DNA of 15,814 nt from Flavobacteriaceae bacterium UBA4022. Its GTDB lineage: Bacteria; Bacteroidota; Bacteroidia; Flavobacteriales; Flavobacteriaceae. The notes beneath the pieces were generated by a model. It searched no databases. It was given only the letters and a program-made list of their open reading frames with translations, and had not been told where the DNA came from. The position numbers and the translations under genes were made by a program. This document shows positions 6,707 through 13,283 of the stretch, piece after piece. Where the stretch lies: positions 165,030-180,843 of the forward strand of contig DGAU01000016.1 of assembly GCA_002384055.1 (NCBI GenBank), in the 5' to 3' direction. The stretch's first letter is position 1. Each line of letters opens with the position of its first letter.

Positions 6707-6714
6707 CAAAGTTA
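6707..6714 (-). promoter_or_regulatory. Candidate -7 element of the ATPase-recQ-fmt operon
   Basis: TAACTTTG on the minus strand is a perfect Bacteroidota -7 box. It would start transcription near 6701, leaving a leader of about nine bases before GTG 6692. I see no TTG at the expected distance upstream, so the -33 part is weak. The divergent -7 box for the opposite operon lies 21 bases away. Confidence 0.55.
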
Positions 6715-6735
6715 GTTATTCTTCGTGCCTTGCCC

Positions 6736-6743
6736 TATCTTTG
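6736..6743 (+). promoter_or_regulatory. Candidate -7 element of the DUF493-DUF4290-murA operon
   Basis: TATCTTTG is a perfect TAnnTTTG match. It predicts a start near 6749 and a leader of about 13 bases before ATG 6762. A TTG at 6741-6743 forms part of this box, which argues against that codon being the translation start. No good -33 TTG is seen. Confidence 0.6.
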
Positions 6744-6761
6744 TTGAAAATTCGTCGCCAA

Positions 6762-7055
6762 ATGCCACCGCAGTTCGACAAAGCGCAAGACTTTTACAAC
6801 CGGCTTACAGAACAACTCAAACAGGATACACAATGGCCAGCGCCTTATTTGTATAAGTTTATTGTGCCGTCAGATCCGGGCAAAGTTGAAGCGATCAAAT
6901 CGATTTTCAAGACATTGGTTGCAAAGATTACCGTTAAGACTTCTGCAAAAGGAAAGTACACAAGTGTCTCTGTTACTGTTGTCATGGAATCGCCAGAATT
7001 AGTGGTGCAAAAATATCAGGAAGTTTCCAAGGTTGAAGGCGTCATTTCTTTATAA
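6762..7055 (+). CDS. DUF493 family protein (YbeD-like)
   Basis: A 97-residue cytosolic protein of the DUF493/YbeD family, a small ferredoxin-like alpha-beta fold. The segment WPAPYLYKFIVPSDPGKV (26-43) and the final GVISL match the family as found in Bacteroidota. No enzymatic role is known; in E. coli the ybeD gene lies beside lipoate genes, but there is no such neighbour here. I chose ATG 6762 over an in-frame TTG at 6741 because the TTG lies inside the predicted -7 box and the extra residues are not typical. It is the first gene of a three-gene run with a DUF4290 gene 53 bases downstream and then murA. Confidence 0.88.
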   Translation: MPPQFDKAQDFYNRLTEQLKQDTQWPAPYLYKFIVPSDPGKVEAIKSIFKTLVAKITVKTSAKGKYTSVSVTVVMESPELVVQKYQEVSKVEGVISL

Positions 7056-7108
7056 AATCATTATTTTGCACACGACTTCCAATACCAAAAATACCAACAC
7101 CGATACTT

Positions 7109-7744
7109 ATGGTTCAATTAATAGATGATTTAGAATACAATACCGAGCGCCCTTATTTGATGATTCCAGAGTATGGCCGACACATCCAAAAAATGGTCGA
7201 TCAAGCCATCGCAATGGAGGATCGGGAGGAACGTAATAAATGCGCCAAGAGCATTATCTCGGTCATGGGTAATCTCAACCCACACCTTCGTGATGTGCCT
7301 GATTTTCAGCACAAATTATGGGATCAGTTATTCATGATTTCTGATTTTAAATTGGACGTTGATGCGCCTTTTTCTAAACCATCTCGAGAAGAGTTGGCTG
7401 AGCGCCCTGCGCCTTTAGCTTACCCACAGAATTTCCCGAAGTATCGCTTTTATGGTAACAACATCAAGCGTATGATTGATGTGGCTATTAGCTGGGAAGA
7501 TGGGGATAAGAAAGAGGGCTTAGTGCTGACGATCGCCAACCATATGAAAAAAAGTTTTTTGAATTGGAACAAAGATACGGTCGAAGATGATGTCATCTTT
7601 CAGCATTTGTTTGAGTTGTCCGATGGGCAATTGAATCTTAAAGGCAGTAAAGAGAATTTGAGTCTTACTGAAGACCTGTTGAAACATAACAAGCGGTTCG
7701 AAACAAAGGAGACCAAGCCTGTCCGCGGAAGAAAACGTTACTAA
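7109..7744 (+). CDS. DUF4290 domain-containing protein
   Basis: A 211-residue soluble protein matching DUF4290, a family I know only from Bacteroidota. The N terminus LEYNTERPYLMIPEYGRHIQ (8-27) is the family signature. It is followed by helices with the EERNKCAKSII segment and a second copy-like region FPKYRFYGNNIKRMIDVAIS. The C terminus is basic (PVRGRKRY) and might contact nucleic acid or membrane. There is no signal peptide and no catalytic motif I can point to. Its place immediately before murA (15 bases) suggests co-transcription, and a link to cell envelope synthesis or growth is possible, but this is context only. Confidence 0.9.
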   Translation: MVQLIDDLEYNTERPYLMIPEYGRHIQKMVDQAIAMEDREERNKCAKSIISVMGNLNPHLRDVPDFQHKLWDQLFMISDFKLDVDAPFSKPSREELAERPAPLAYPQNFPKYRFYGNNIKRMIDVAISWEDGDKKEGLVLTIANHMKKSFLNWNKDTVEDDVIFQHLFELSDGQLNLKGSKENLSLTEDLLKHNKRFETKETKPVRGRKRY

Positions 7745-7759
7745 TAAAACATTAATACT

Positions 7760-9070
7760 ATGGGGACCTTCCAAATTGAAGGCGGCCATCAATTGTCTGG
7801 TGCTATTCGCCCTCAGGGGGCCAAAAATGAGGCCTTACAAATTCTTTGCGCCGTATTATTGACTGCTGAGCCGGTGGTTATCGAGAATATCCCAGATATT
7901 ATCGACGTCAACAAGCTCATTACAATTTTAGAGCATCTTGGCGTAAAGGTCCAGCAATTAGGTCCAGGGACTTATCAGTTCCAGTCGGATACATTGGATC
8001 TGGAATATTTAGAGTCAGAATTATTTAAGTCCGAAGGGAGTGGGTTGCGTGGTTCAATCATGCTTGTAGGACCTCTATTGGCCCGTTTTGGCAAAGGCTA
8101 TATACCAAGGCCAGGAGGAGACAAGATTGGCCGCAGACGTCTCGACACACATTTTGAAGGGTTCATTAAGCTTGGTGCGACCTTTAGGTATAATAAAGAA
8201 GATCGTTTTTATGGGGTAGAGGCCCCGAACGGCTTGACCGGAACCTATATGCTTTTAGACCAGGCTTCTGTCACGGGAACCGCCAATATCCTAATGGCGG
8301 CTGTTTTAGCGGAAGGGACGACCACGATCTATAATGCAGCCTGTGAACCTTACCTGCAACAACTTTGCCGCATGCTCATTTCTATGGGGGCGAACATTCA
8401 AGGGGTTGGATCTAATTTATTGGTGGTTGAAGGGGTGCGCTCTTTGAGTGGCTGTTCCCATCGTATTTTGCCTGACATGATCGAGATTGGTAGTTGGATT
8501 GGCTTGGCCGCCATGACCAAGAGTAGCATCACTATTAAAGATGTCAGCTGGGATAATTTGGGTCTGATACCCGAAACCTTTAGAAAATTAGGCATACAGC
8601 TCGAAAGAAAAGGGGATGATATCTTTATCCCTGCACAAGAATCTTACGAAATTCAATCCGATATGGACGGTTCCATACTCACCATATCTGATGCGCCATG
8701 GCCTGGCTTTACTCCTGATCTTTTGAGTATTGTTTTGGTCACTTGTACGCAGGCCAGAGGTAGTGTCTTGATCCATCAAAAAATGTTTGAAAGTCGCTTG
8801 TTCTTTGTTGATAAATTGATTGATATGGGGGCAAAGATCATCTTATGTGATCCCCACAGAGCGACCGTTATCGGTCATGACTTTGAATCTCAGCTCAAGG
8901 CAACCAATATGGTTTCTCCCGATATTCGCGCGGGCGTGTCCCTGCTGATAGCGGCATTGTCGGCAAATGGCACCAGTACCATTCAGAATATCGAGCAAAT
9001 TGATCGCGGTTATGAAAATATCGATGAGCGTTTACGCGCAATTGGCGCCAAGATCACACGTCTGCCCTAG
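7760..9070 (+). CDS. murA: UDP-N-acetylglucosamine 1-carboxyvinyltransferase, Asp-type active site
   Basis: A 436-residue enzyme that transfers enolpyruvate from PEP to UDP-GlcNAc, the first committed step of peptidoglycan synthesis in the cytosol. The two-domain EPSP-synthase-like fold is visible: K22 and N23 in QGAKNEALQIL bind substrate, the active-site loop is RPGGDKIGRRRLDTHF (117-132), and the C-terminal half has WPGFTPDLLS. The loop residue equal to E. coli C115 is D121 (codon GAC at 8120-8122). Asp at this place is known to make MurA insensitive to fosfomycin in other bacteria. Length is normal. It is the last gene of the DUF493-DUF4290-murA operon and converges on the next gene with only three bases between the stop codons. 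Confidence 0.96.
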   Translation: MGTFQIEGGHQLSGAIRPQGAKNEALQILCAVLLTAEPVVIENIPDIIDVNKLITILEHLGVKVQQLGPGTYQFQSDTLDLEYLESELFKSEGSGLRGSIMLVGPLLARFGKGYIPRPGGDKIGRRRLDTHFEGFIKLGATFRYNKEDRFYGVEAPNGLTGTYMLLDQASVTGTANILMAAVLAEGTTTIYNAACEPYLQQLCRMLISMGANIQGVGSNLLVVEGVRSLSGCSHRILPDMIEIGSWIGLAAMTKSSITIKDVSWDNLGLIPETFRKLGIQLERKGDDIFIPAQESYEIQSDMDGSILTISDAPWPGFTPDLLSIVLVTCTQARGSVLIHQKMFESRLFFVDKLIDMGAKIILCDPHRATVIGHDFESQLKATNMVSPDIRAGVSLLIAALSANGTSTIQNIEQIDRGYENIDERLRAIGAKITRLP

Positions 9071-9073
9071 GGC

Positions 9074-9652
9074 CTAAGAAGTCTTCTGCTTATTGATTTC
9101 ATCTTGTAATTTGCGGCGCAAGACTTGTTCGCGTTCTAGAACACGTTGCCGGTGTTGTTCAAATTCCAAGGTTACTTCTTTTAATTTTTCTGCGGTATCT
9201 TTTGTTTTTCTAGCGCGCGAGCGTTGACGCCAAACAGACCCCAAGAGAAAACTCATCAATCCCAAAATAAGGGACCAGCTGATCACGTTGTATTGCGTTT
9301 TGGTCATGTGCCAAAACATAAATCTGATATGGTTCTCGCGTTGTTGGACCAAACTTAATTCAGTTTGTTGTTGATCCATTTTCTGGGTCAAATTATTATT
9401 GGCCAGGATCAGTGAGTCGATTTGTCGCGCATCGGCCATGCTGGAGTTGTCTTTGATCACTAAAGCTTTTTGCGTGGTAGCCCGAAAATCATCTAAGGCC
9501 TCAATAGGCACTACTTTGTGGCCTCTATAGCGATTGGCTTTTTCCAGCATGAGGTCAAAATTCGAAAGGATCGGCTGTTCGGATTTTTGGGCAGAAACCA
9601 TAGGTGACAGCATGAGCATAAGTCCTAAAACAATAATATATCCTACTTTCAT
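9074..9652 (-). CDS. Bacteroidota membrane-anchored coiled-coil protein of unknown function
   Basis: A 192-residue envelope protein. A signal peptide (about 1-21, ending VSAQ) precedes a charged region with heptad-like content (about 65-110). One transmembrane segment follows (about 121-141, within NVISWSLILGLMSFLLGSVW), then basic residues WRQRSRARK and a strong C-terminal coiled coil (about 148-190). The topology suggests an outside N-terminal half and a cytoplasmic coiled coil. Proteins of this build occur widely in flavobacteria and often carry the label tRNA (guanine-N1)-methyltransferase; nothing in this sequence resembles the SPOUT fold of TrmD. I chose ATG 9652 since it begins a proper signal peptide; a longer frame to 9697 would put 15 polar residues ahead of it. 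It is 49 bases downstream of the photolyase and probably shares its transcript. Confidence 0.75.
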   Translation of the reverse strand: MKVGYIIVLGLMLMLSPMVSAQKSEQPILSNFDLMLEKANRYRGHKVVPIEALDDFRATTQKALVIKDNSSMADARQIDSLILANNNLTQKMDQQQTELSLVQQRENHIRFMFWHMTKTQYNVISWSLILGLMSFLLGSVWRQRSRARKTKDTAEKLKEVTLEFEQHRQRVLEREQVLRRKLQDEINKQKTS

Positions 9653-9701
9653 GGGTGTGTGATGAAGCACAAAAGTAGTCAAACTATTTTTTTGCAACGC
9701 C

Positions 9702-11015
9702 TTAGAGGCGGTCTAGGGCTTTTTTGTAAGCCAAAAGACAGCGTTCTCTCGCCGTTTTATGGTCCACGATAGGCTCTGGATAATGCTCTGTAAGGCGCTC
9801 TGGAACCCATTGATCCAAATACTTGTGCGCGGCATCAAACCGATCTATTTGCGTTGTTGGGTTAAAAATCCGAAAGTAAGGGGCAGCATCAACACCAGTA
9901 CCAGCGGCCCATTGCCAATTGCCGATATTAGAAGACAACTCGAAATCCAGTAATTTTTTGGCAAAATAGCTTTCGCCCCAACGCCAATCGATCAATAAAT
10001 GTTTGCACAAAAAACTCGCCACCACCATGCGCACACGATTGTGCATGTAGCCTGTTTCATTAAGTTCACGCATGCCCGCATCGACCATCGGATAGCCGGT
10101 TTGGCCTTTGGTCCAAAGATCAAATTCAGTTTGGTTGTTACGCCACTCAATCCGGTCATAAGCAGGCTTGAAAGCCTGGGTCACTGTGTGCGGAAAATGC
10201 CATAGAATCTGCATGAAAAACTCGCGCCAAATAAGTTCCTTTAAAAACGTCACATCCGATTGTTTGACAGCTAAACGCGCGGCATGCCGAACACTTACCG
10301 TGCCAAAGCGAAGGTGTGGAGAGAGCTTGGAGGTCCCATTTGTTTTTGCAGGGAAATTTCTTGTGCTGCTGTAATGCTGTATGGTGTAATCACTTAGATC
10401 ATAGGGCAATACTGGGTGTGGACCCGGAACAAAGCCCATATCCTCTAGCGCCATCAAATCCTCAGCATCTATTTTTAAAAGATTGTCGGTATAGGGCTTG
10501 TGGTCATAGGCTTGAAGCGCACTCGCATTAAGGATATATTCCAGCCATTTTTTGCTGTAGGGCGTATAGACTACATAGGGTGTGCCGTCAGCCTTGACAA
10601 TTTGATCGGTTTCACAAATCACCTGATCCTTGAATTGATAGAATCCCATTTGATGGGTGCTGCAGAACTGGCCAATTTCTAGATCTCTTACTAAGGCATA
10701 AGGTTCGTAGTCTCTATTGGTAATGATGTGCTGCAGATCGTAACTCTTTTGCAGCGCTTCAAAGACCTGTATCGGTTTGCCGTGCCTTACGATGAGGTCA
10801 CTGCCTAAGGCCATTAATTGTGTTTTTAAAGCGGCAATACTTTGATGTATGAACGTTACACGGCTGTCATCCGGGCTACATTCTTCCAATATATCGTTAT
10901 CGAAAATAAAAATGGGTAGGACTTTGTGTTTGCCCTGTAAGGCCTTCGAAAAACCACAGTTGTCTTCGAGACGAAGATCACGACGGAACCAAAACAAAGT
11001 CACTTTTTGTTTCAT
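9702..11015 (-). CDS. phrB: Deoxyribodipyrimidine photolyase / cryptochrome, class I
   Basis: A 437-residue flavoprotein of the photolyase/cryptochrome family, acting in the cytosol on cyclobutane pyrimidine dimers with blue or near-UV light. The N-terminal antenna domain starts VTLFWFRRDLRLEDNCGF (5-22). The FAD domain has KLSPHLRFGTVS, LIWREFF (261-267), TGYPMVDAGMREL (306-318), MHNRVRM (324-330) and NWQWAAGTGVDAAPYFRIFN (366-385). The tryptophans at W301, W344/W346 and W367/W369 lie where the electron-transfer chain is expected. The length suits class I CPD photolyase; a cryptochrome role cannot be excluded by eye. The start is one base after the stop of the SDR gene, so it is in an operon with the SDR and SRPBCC genes. 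Confidence 0.93.
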   Translation of the reverse strand: MKQKVTLFWFRRDLRLEDNCGFSKALQGKHKVLPIFIFDNDILEECSPDDSRVTFIHQSIAALKTQLMALGSDLIVRHGKPIQVFEALQKSYDLQHIITNRDYEPYALVRDLEIGQFCSTHQMGFYQFKDQVICETDQIVKADGTPYVVYTPYSKKWLEYILNASALQAYDHKPYTDNLLKIDAEDLMALEDMGFVPGPHPVLPYDLSDYTIQHYSSTRNFPAKTNGTSKLSPHLRFGTVSVRHAARLAVKQSDVTFLKELIWREFFMQILWHFPHTVTQAFKPAYDRIEWRNNQTEFDLWTKGQTGYPMVDAGMRELNETGYMHNRVRMVVASFLCKHLLIDWRWGESYFAKKLLDFELSSNIGNWQWAAGTGVDAAPYFRIFNPTTQIDRFDAAHKYLDQWVPERLTEHYPEPIVDHKTARERCLLAYKKALDRL

Positions 11016-11016
11016 G

Positions 11017-11712
11017 CTAAGACAGGTTTAGCTTGGAAAGCCCACCGTCGACCCCCAGCACTTGGCCGGTCATCCAACTGGACTGTTCTCCAAGTAAAAA
11101 GGCCGTCATCTGCGCAATATCCTCGGCCGTACCGACGCGTTTTAAAGGATGACGCTGACCCATGTTCTGTATTTTTTCTTCAGAAGATAATAAACGACCT
11201 GCCAAAGGTGTTTGGGTCAGGGAAGGGGCCACGACGTTGACTCTGAGCTGCGGGGCGTATTCTGCAGCCAAGGCGCGTGCAAATCCCTCTACAGCCCCTT
11301 TGGCCATCGCCACTGAGGTATGAAAAGGCATGCCAACCCCTACCGCTACTGTGCTGTAAAACACCAAGCTGGCCTGAGGCGATGCCATTAATTTCGGTAA
11401 GATACCTTGAACCGTGTTGATCAAGCCCATTACATTAATGGCGAAATCTTTTTCGAATGTGACTGCTTTAAGCATTTTGAACGGCCTGAGGTTGATGCTT
11501 CCAGGGGCATAAACAAAACCGTCTATTTGCTCGGGTAAGACCAAGGTCTCGATGGCATCATTCAATACATCAAAGGTCTGATGTATTGCGCCTTTTAGCG
11601 CTTCGTTTTTGGTCCTGCTGGCCAAATATACGCGATGGCCTTGCGCAAGGCAAAGTTCTGCAACTGCAGCACTAATTCCTGACGATCCACCAATGATGAG
11701 TATGTTTTTCAT
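11017..11712 (-). CDS. Atypical short-chain dehydrogenase/reductase (catalytic Tyr and Ser not conserved)
   Basis: A 231-residue cytosolic protein with the SDR Rossmann fold. The cofactor motif is IIGGSSGIS (6-14), with the last Gly of the classical motif replaced by Ser. The structural Asn is kept (N93 in FAINVMG). At the active site the block STVAVGVGMPFHTSVAMAK (120-138) aligns without gaps with the usual Ser...Tyr-x3-Lys block: K138 is kept, but the Tyr position is V134 and the Ser position is T121. The C-terminal WMTGQVLGVDGG is normal. The substrate and even redox activity are therefore uncertain. It sits between the SRPBCC gene (3-base gap) and the photolyase (1-base gap), which suggests a shared light- or stress-related role. 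Confidence 0.9.
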   Translation of the reverse strand: MKNILIIGGSSGISAAVAELCLAQGHRVYLASRTKNEALKGAIHQTFDVLNDAIETLVLPEQIDGFVYAPGSINLRPFKMLKAVTFEKDFAINVMGLINTVQGILPKLMASPQASLVFYSTVAVGVGMPFHTSVAMAKGAVEGFARALAAEYAPQLRVNVVAPSLTQTPLAGRLLSSEEKIQNMGQRHPLKRVGTAEDIAQMTAFLLGEQSSWMTGQVLGVDGGLSKLNLS

Positions 11713-11715
11713 ATG

Positions 11716-12177
11716 CTATAGGGTGCCGAAAAGTTCGGTAAGTTTTTGTGTTCGGTAATTGAATATTTCTTTGAGTTTAGGTGTGACCAATAATGGAGTG
11801 ACTAAATTACCCAAGAAGCCCATTGGGGCTTTATAATGGATCAAGTCTTCCATGTGCACTCCGCCGTCAATGGCCGTAAAAAAATGTTTGTGGTGCCATA
11901 AAGTGTAAGGGCCAAAGCGTTGTTCATCAACAAAATATTTTTGATGAGCTACATGGGTTATTTCGGTGACCCAAGAAGTTTTAATGCCTAGTAAAGGCGA
12001 CACTTTATATTGTATCATTTGCCCAGGATACATCGCCTTGTCGGCTCCAGAGACAATATCGAACCCCATATAATCTGGTGTAATGGTTTTCAAATTATTA
12101 GGATTCGAAAAAAAAGTCCAGGCTTCTTCCAGCGAAATAGGTAAATTTTGCGTGCAGTGATAAGAAAATAACTTCAT
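11716..12177 (-). CDS. SRPBCC family protein (polyketide cyclase/dehydrase-like)
   Basis: A 153-residue soluble protein of the SRPBCC helix-grip superfamily. The central pattern is characteristic of its subfamily: PGQMIQYKVSPLLGIKTSW (51-69), TEITHV, then FVDEQRFGPYTLWHHKHFF (82-100), then a C-terminal helix ending KLTELF. The cavity of this fold binds hydrophobic ligands; what it binds here is unknown. It is the first gene of a minus-strand operon with the SDR and the photolyase, behind a good promoter with a very short leader (about seven bases). In flavobacteria the same three families often occur together, which favours a joint response to light damage. No signal peptide is present. Confidence 0.88.
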   Translation of the reverse strand: MKLFSYHCTQNLPISLEEAWTFFSNPNNLKTITPDYMGFDIVSGADKAMYPGQMIQYKVSPLLGIKTSWVTEITHVAHQKYFVDEQRFGPYTLWHHKHFFTAIDGGVHMEDLIHYKAPMGFLGNLVTPLLVTPKLKEIFNYRTQKLTELFGTL

Positions 12178-12190
12178 GTTTTGCTTTTGT

Positions 12191-12222
12191 CAAATATAAG
12201 TCATGTTTAATAAAAAAATCAA
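12191..12222 (-). promoter_or_regulatory. Promoter of the SRPBCC-SDR-photolyase operon
   Basis: On the minus strand TTG (12222-12220), a 21-base spacer and a perfect TATATTTG (12198-12191) form a Bacteroidota promoter. Initiation near 12184 would leave about seven bases before the ATG at 12177, so the message is almost leaderless. The inverted repeat at 12204-12233 overlaps the -33 half. Confidence 0.8.
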
Positions 12223-12233
12223 TATGTTAAACA
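12204..12233. repeat. Inverted repeat TGTTTAA / TTAAACA in the photolyase operon promoter
   Basis: TGTTTAA (12204-12210) and TTAAACA (12227-12233) are a perfect 7-base inverted repeat with a 16-base spacer. The arms bracket the -33 TTG of the photolyase operon promoter, one lying inside the -33/-7 spacer. This is the position expected of a regulator operator. Confidence 0.5.
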
Positions 12234-12378
12234 ATTTATTCTGAGACGTTCCGCGCCATTAGGGTAAATTTTAACACAAAAAGCCGCTGGTACTCTGGGC
12301 GCAGCCGTGAAGTATTTTTAAGGTTTTGTTAACGATTTAAATGACCCTAAATATTAACTTAGCGTCAAAATTAAAACC

Positions 12379-13227
12379 ATGAAAAAACTACTTTATTTAT
12401 TAGCATTAAGCATAGGAAGTCTTCAATTAACCAGTGCACAAATTCTAACTCCTGCAGCAAGTCCCGAGCAAACCATCATACAAAAAGTGGGCCTTACAGA
12501 CGTTACCGTGCGCTATGCACGTCCTTCTATGCATGGGCGTACCATTTTTGGTGATTTGGTGCCTTATGGCGCGCTATGGCGCACTGGAGCAAATCAAAAC
12601 ACTACCGTTAGCTTTAGTGAAGCAGTGGAAATTGGTGGTGGTGAGTTGGCTGCTGGGACTTATGCCATTTACACCAAGCCGGGAGAAACGGCATGGGAAG
12701 TTTATTTTTATACAGACACCGATAATTGGGGGAATCCAGCAGACTGGGATCCGGCAAAAGTTGCGGCCCGTTTAAAAGTGACGGTACAGCCGATCAAAAA
12801 TGCAGTAGAAACCTTCACTATCTCTTTTGATCAATTGGAGAGCGACGCGGTGATGTTGAGTCTCTTCTGGGAACATGTTTATGTGGCGGTTCCGGTCAAG
12901 TTCATGACCGATAAGGCAGTTATGGCCAGTATTGAACAAACCATGGAAGGCCCTTCCTCTGGAGACTATTACAATGCCGCAGTTTATTATCTCAATGCGG
13001 ACAAAGATATGAGTGTTGCCAAGCAATGGATTGACAAGTCCATCGCCATGAGAACATCCCCTGCGTTTTGGTATTACCGTCAGCAATCTTTGATTTATGC
13101 CAAGTCAGGAGACAAAAAGGGCGCTATTGCCGCCGCAAAAATGTCGTTAGATTTGGCTAGAGAAGCGGGGAATAACGACTATGTCAAAATGAATGAAAAA
13201 GCCATTAAAGAATGGGAAGGTAAATAA
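12379..13227 (+). CDS. Secreted DUF2911 domain protein with TPR-like C terminus
   Basis: A 282-residue exported protein. Residues 1-20 form a signal peptide (LLYLLALSIGSLQLTSA, cleaved before QIL). The DUF2911 domain spans about 22-170 and shows the family blocks VTVRYARPSMHGRTIFGDLV and GALWRTGANQNTTVSFS, and later YFYTDTDNWGNPADWDPAK. The C-terminal part (about 190-282) is helical with TPR-like units (DYYNAAVYYL, AKQWIDKSIAM, KKGAIAAAKMSLDLAR). The family is common in Bacteroidota and has no established function. A degenerate -7 box (TAACTTAG, 12355-12362) lies 16 bases before the ATG. A bidirectional terminator follows, so it is probably transcribed alone. The upstream 201-base gap also holds a G/C-rich patch (about 12246-12312) that I cannot assign. 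Confidence 0.93.
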   Translation: MKKLLYLLALSIGSLQLTSAQILTPAASPEQTIIQKVGLTDVTVRYARPSMHGRTIFGDLVPYGALWRTGANQNTTVSFSEAVEIGGGELAAGTYAIYTKPGETAWEVYFYTDTDNWGNPADWDPAKVAARLKVTVQPIKNAVETFTISFDQLESDAVMLSLFWEHVYVAVPVKFMTDKAVMASIEQTMEGPSSGDYYNAAVYYLNADKDMSVAKQWIDKSIAMRTSPAFWYYRQQSLIYAKSGDKKGAIAAAKMSLDLAREAGNNDYVKMNEKAIKEWEGK

Positions 13228-13250
13228 GTCTCATTGAATCGATTTTGAAT

Positions 13251-13280
13251 AAAAAAAACGCGCCTTGGCGCGTTTTTTTT
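13251..13280. terminator. Bidirectional terminator between the DUF2911 and AraC genes
   Basis: A-tract plus CGCGC (13251-13263), a CTTG loop, then GCGCG plus T-tract (13268-13280) form a perfect hairpin with eight A residues on one side and eight T residues on the other. It ends 23 bases after the DUF2911 stop and three bases before the AraC stop, so it can serve both convergent genes. Confidence 0.95.
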
Positions 13281-13283
13281 ATA

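Noticed and set aside
6741..6761. TTG start adding seven residues to the DUF493 protein
   Set aside because: The TTG falls within the predicted -7 box TATCTTTG, so it would not be in the message.
9064..9073. Palindrome GCCCTAGGGC at the murA stop, as a possible terminator
   Set aside because: It lacks a loop and a T tract and contains the murA stop codon; the self-complementarity is too short to act as an intrinsic terminator.
9653..9697. Longer N terminus for the coiled-coil membrane protein
   Set aside because: It would put a polar stretch before a well-formed signal peptide; the internal ATG at 9652 gives a normal signal sequence.
12285..12312. G/C-rich segment upstream of the DUF2911 gene as a hairpin or small RNA
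   Set aside because: I could pair only about four bases (GCTG with CAGC) around a long loop, with no T tract; not enough to call a structure.
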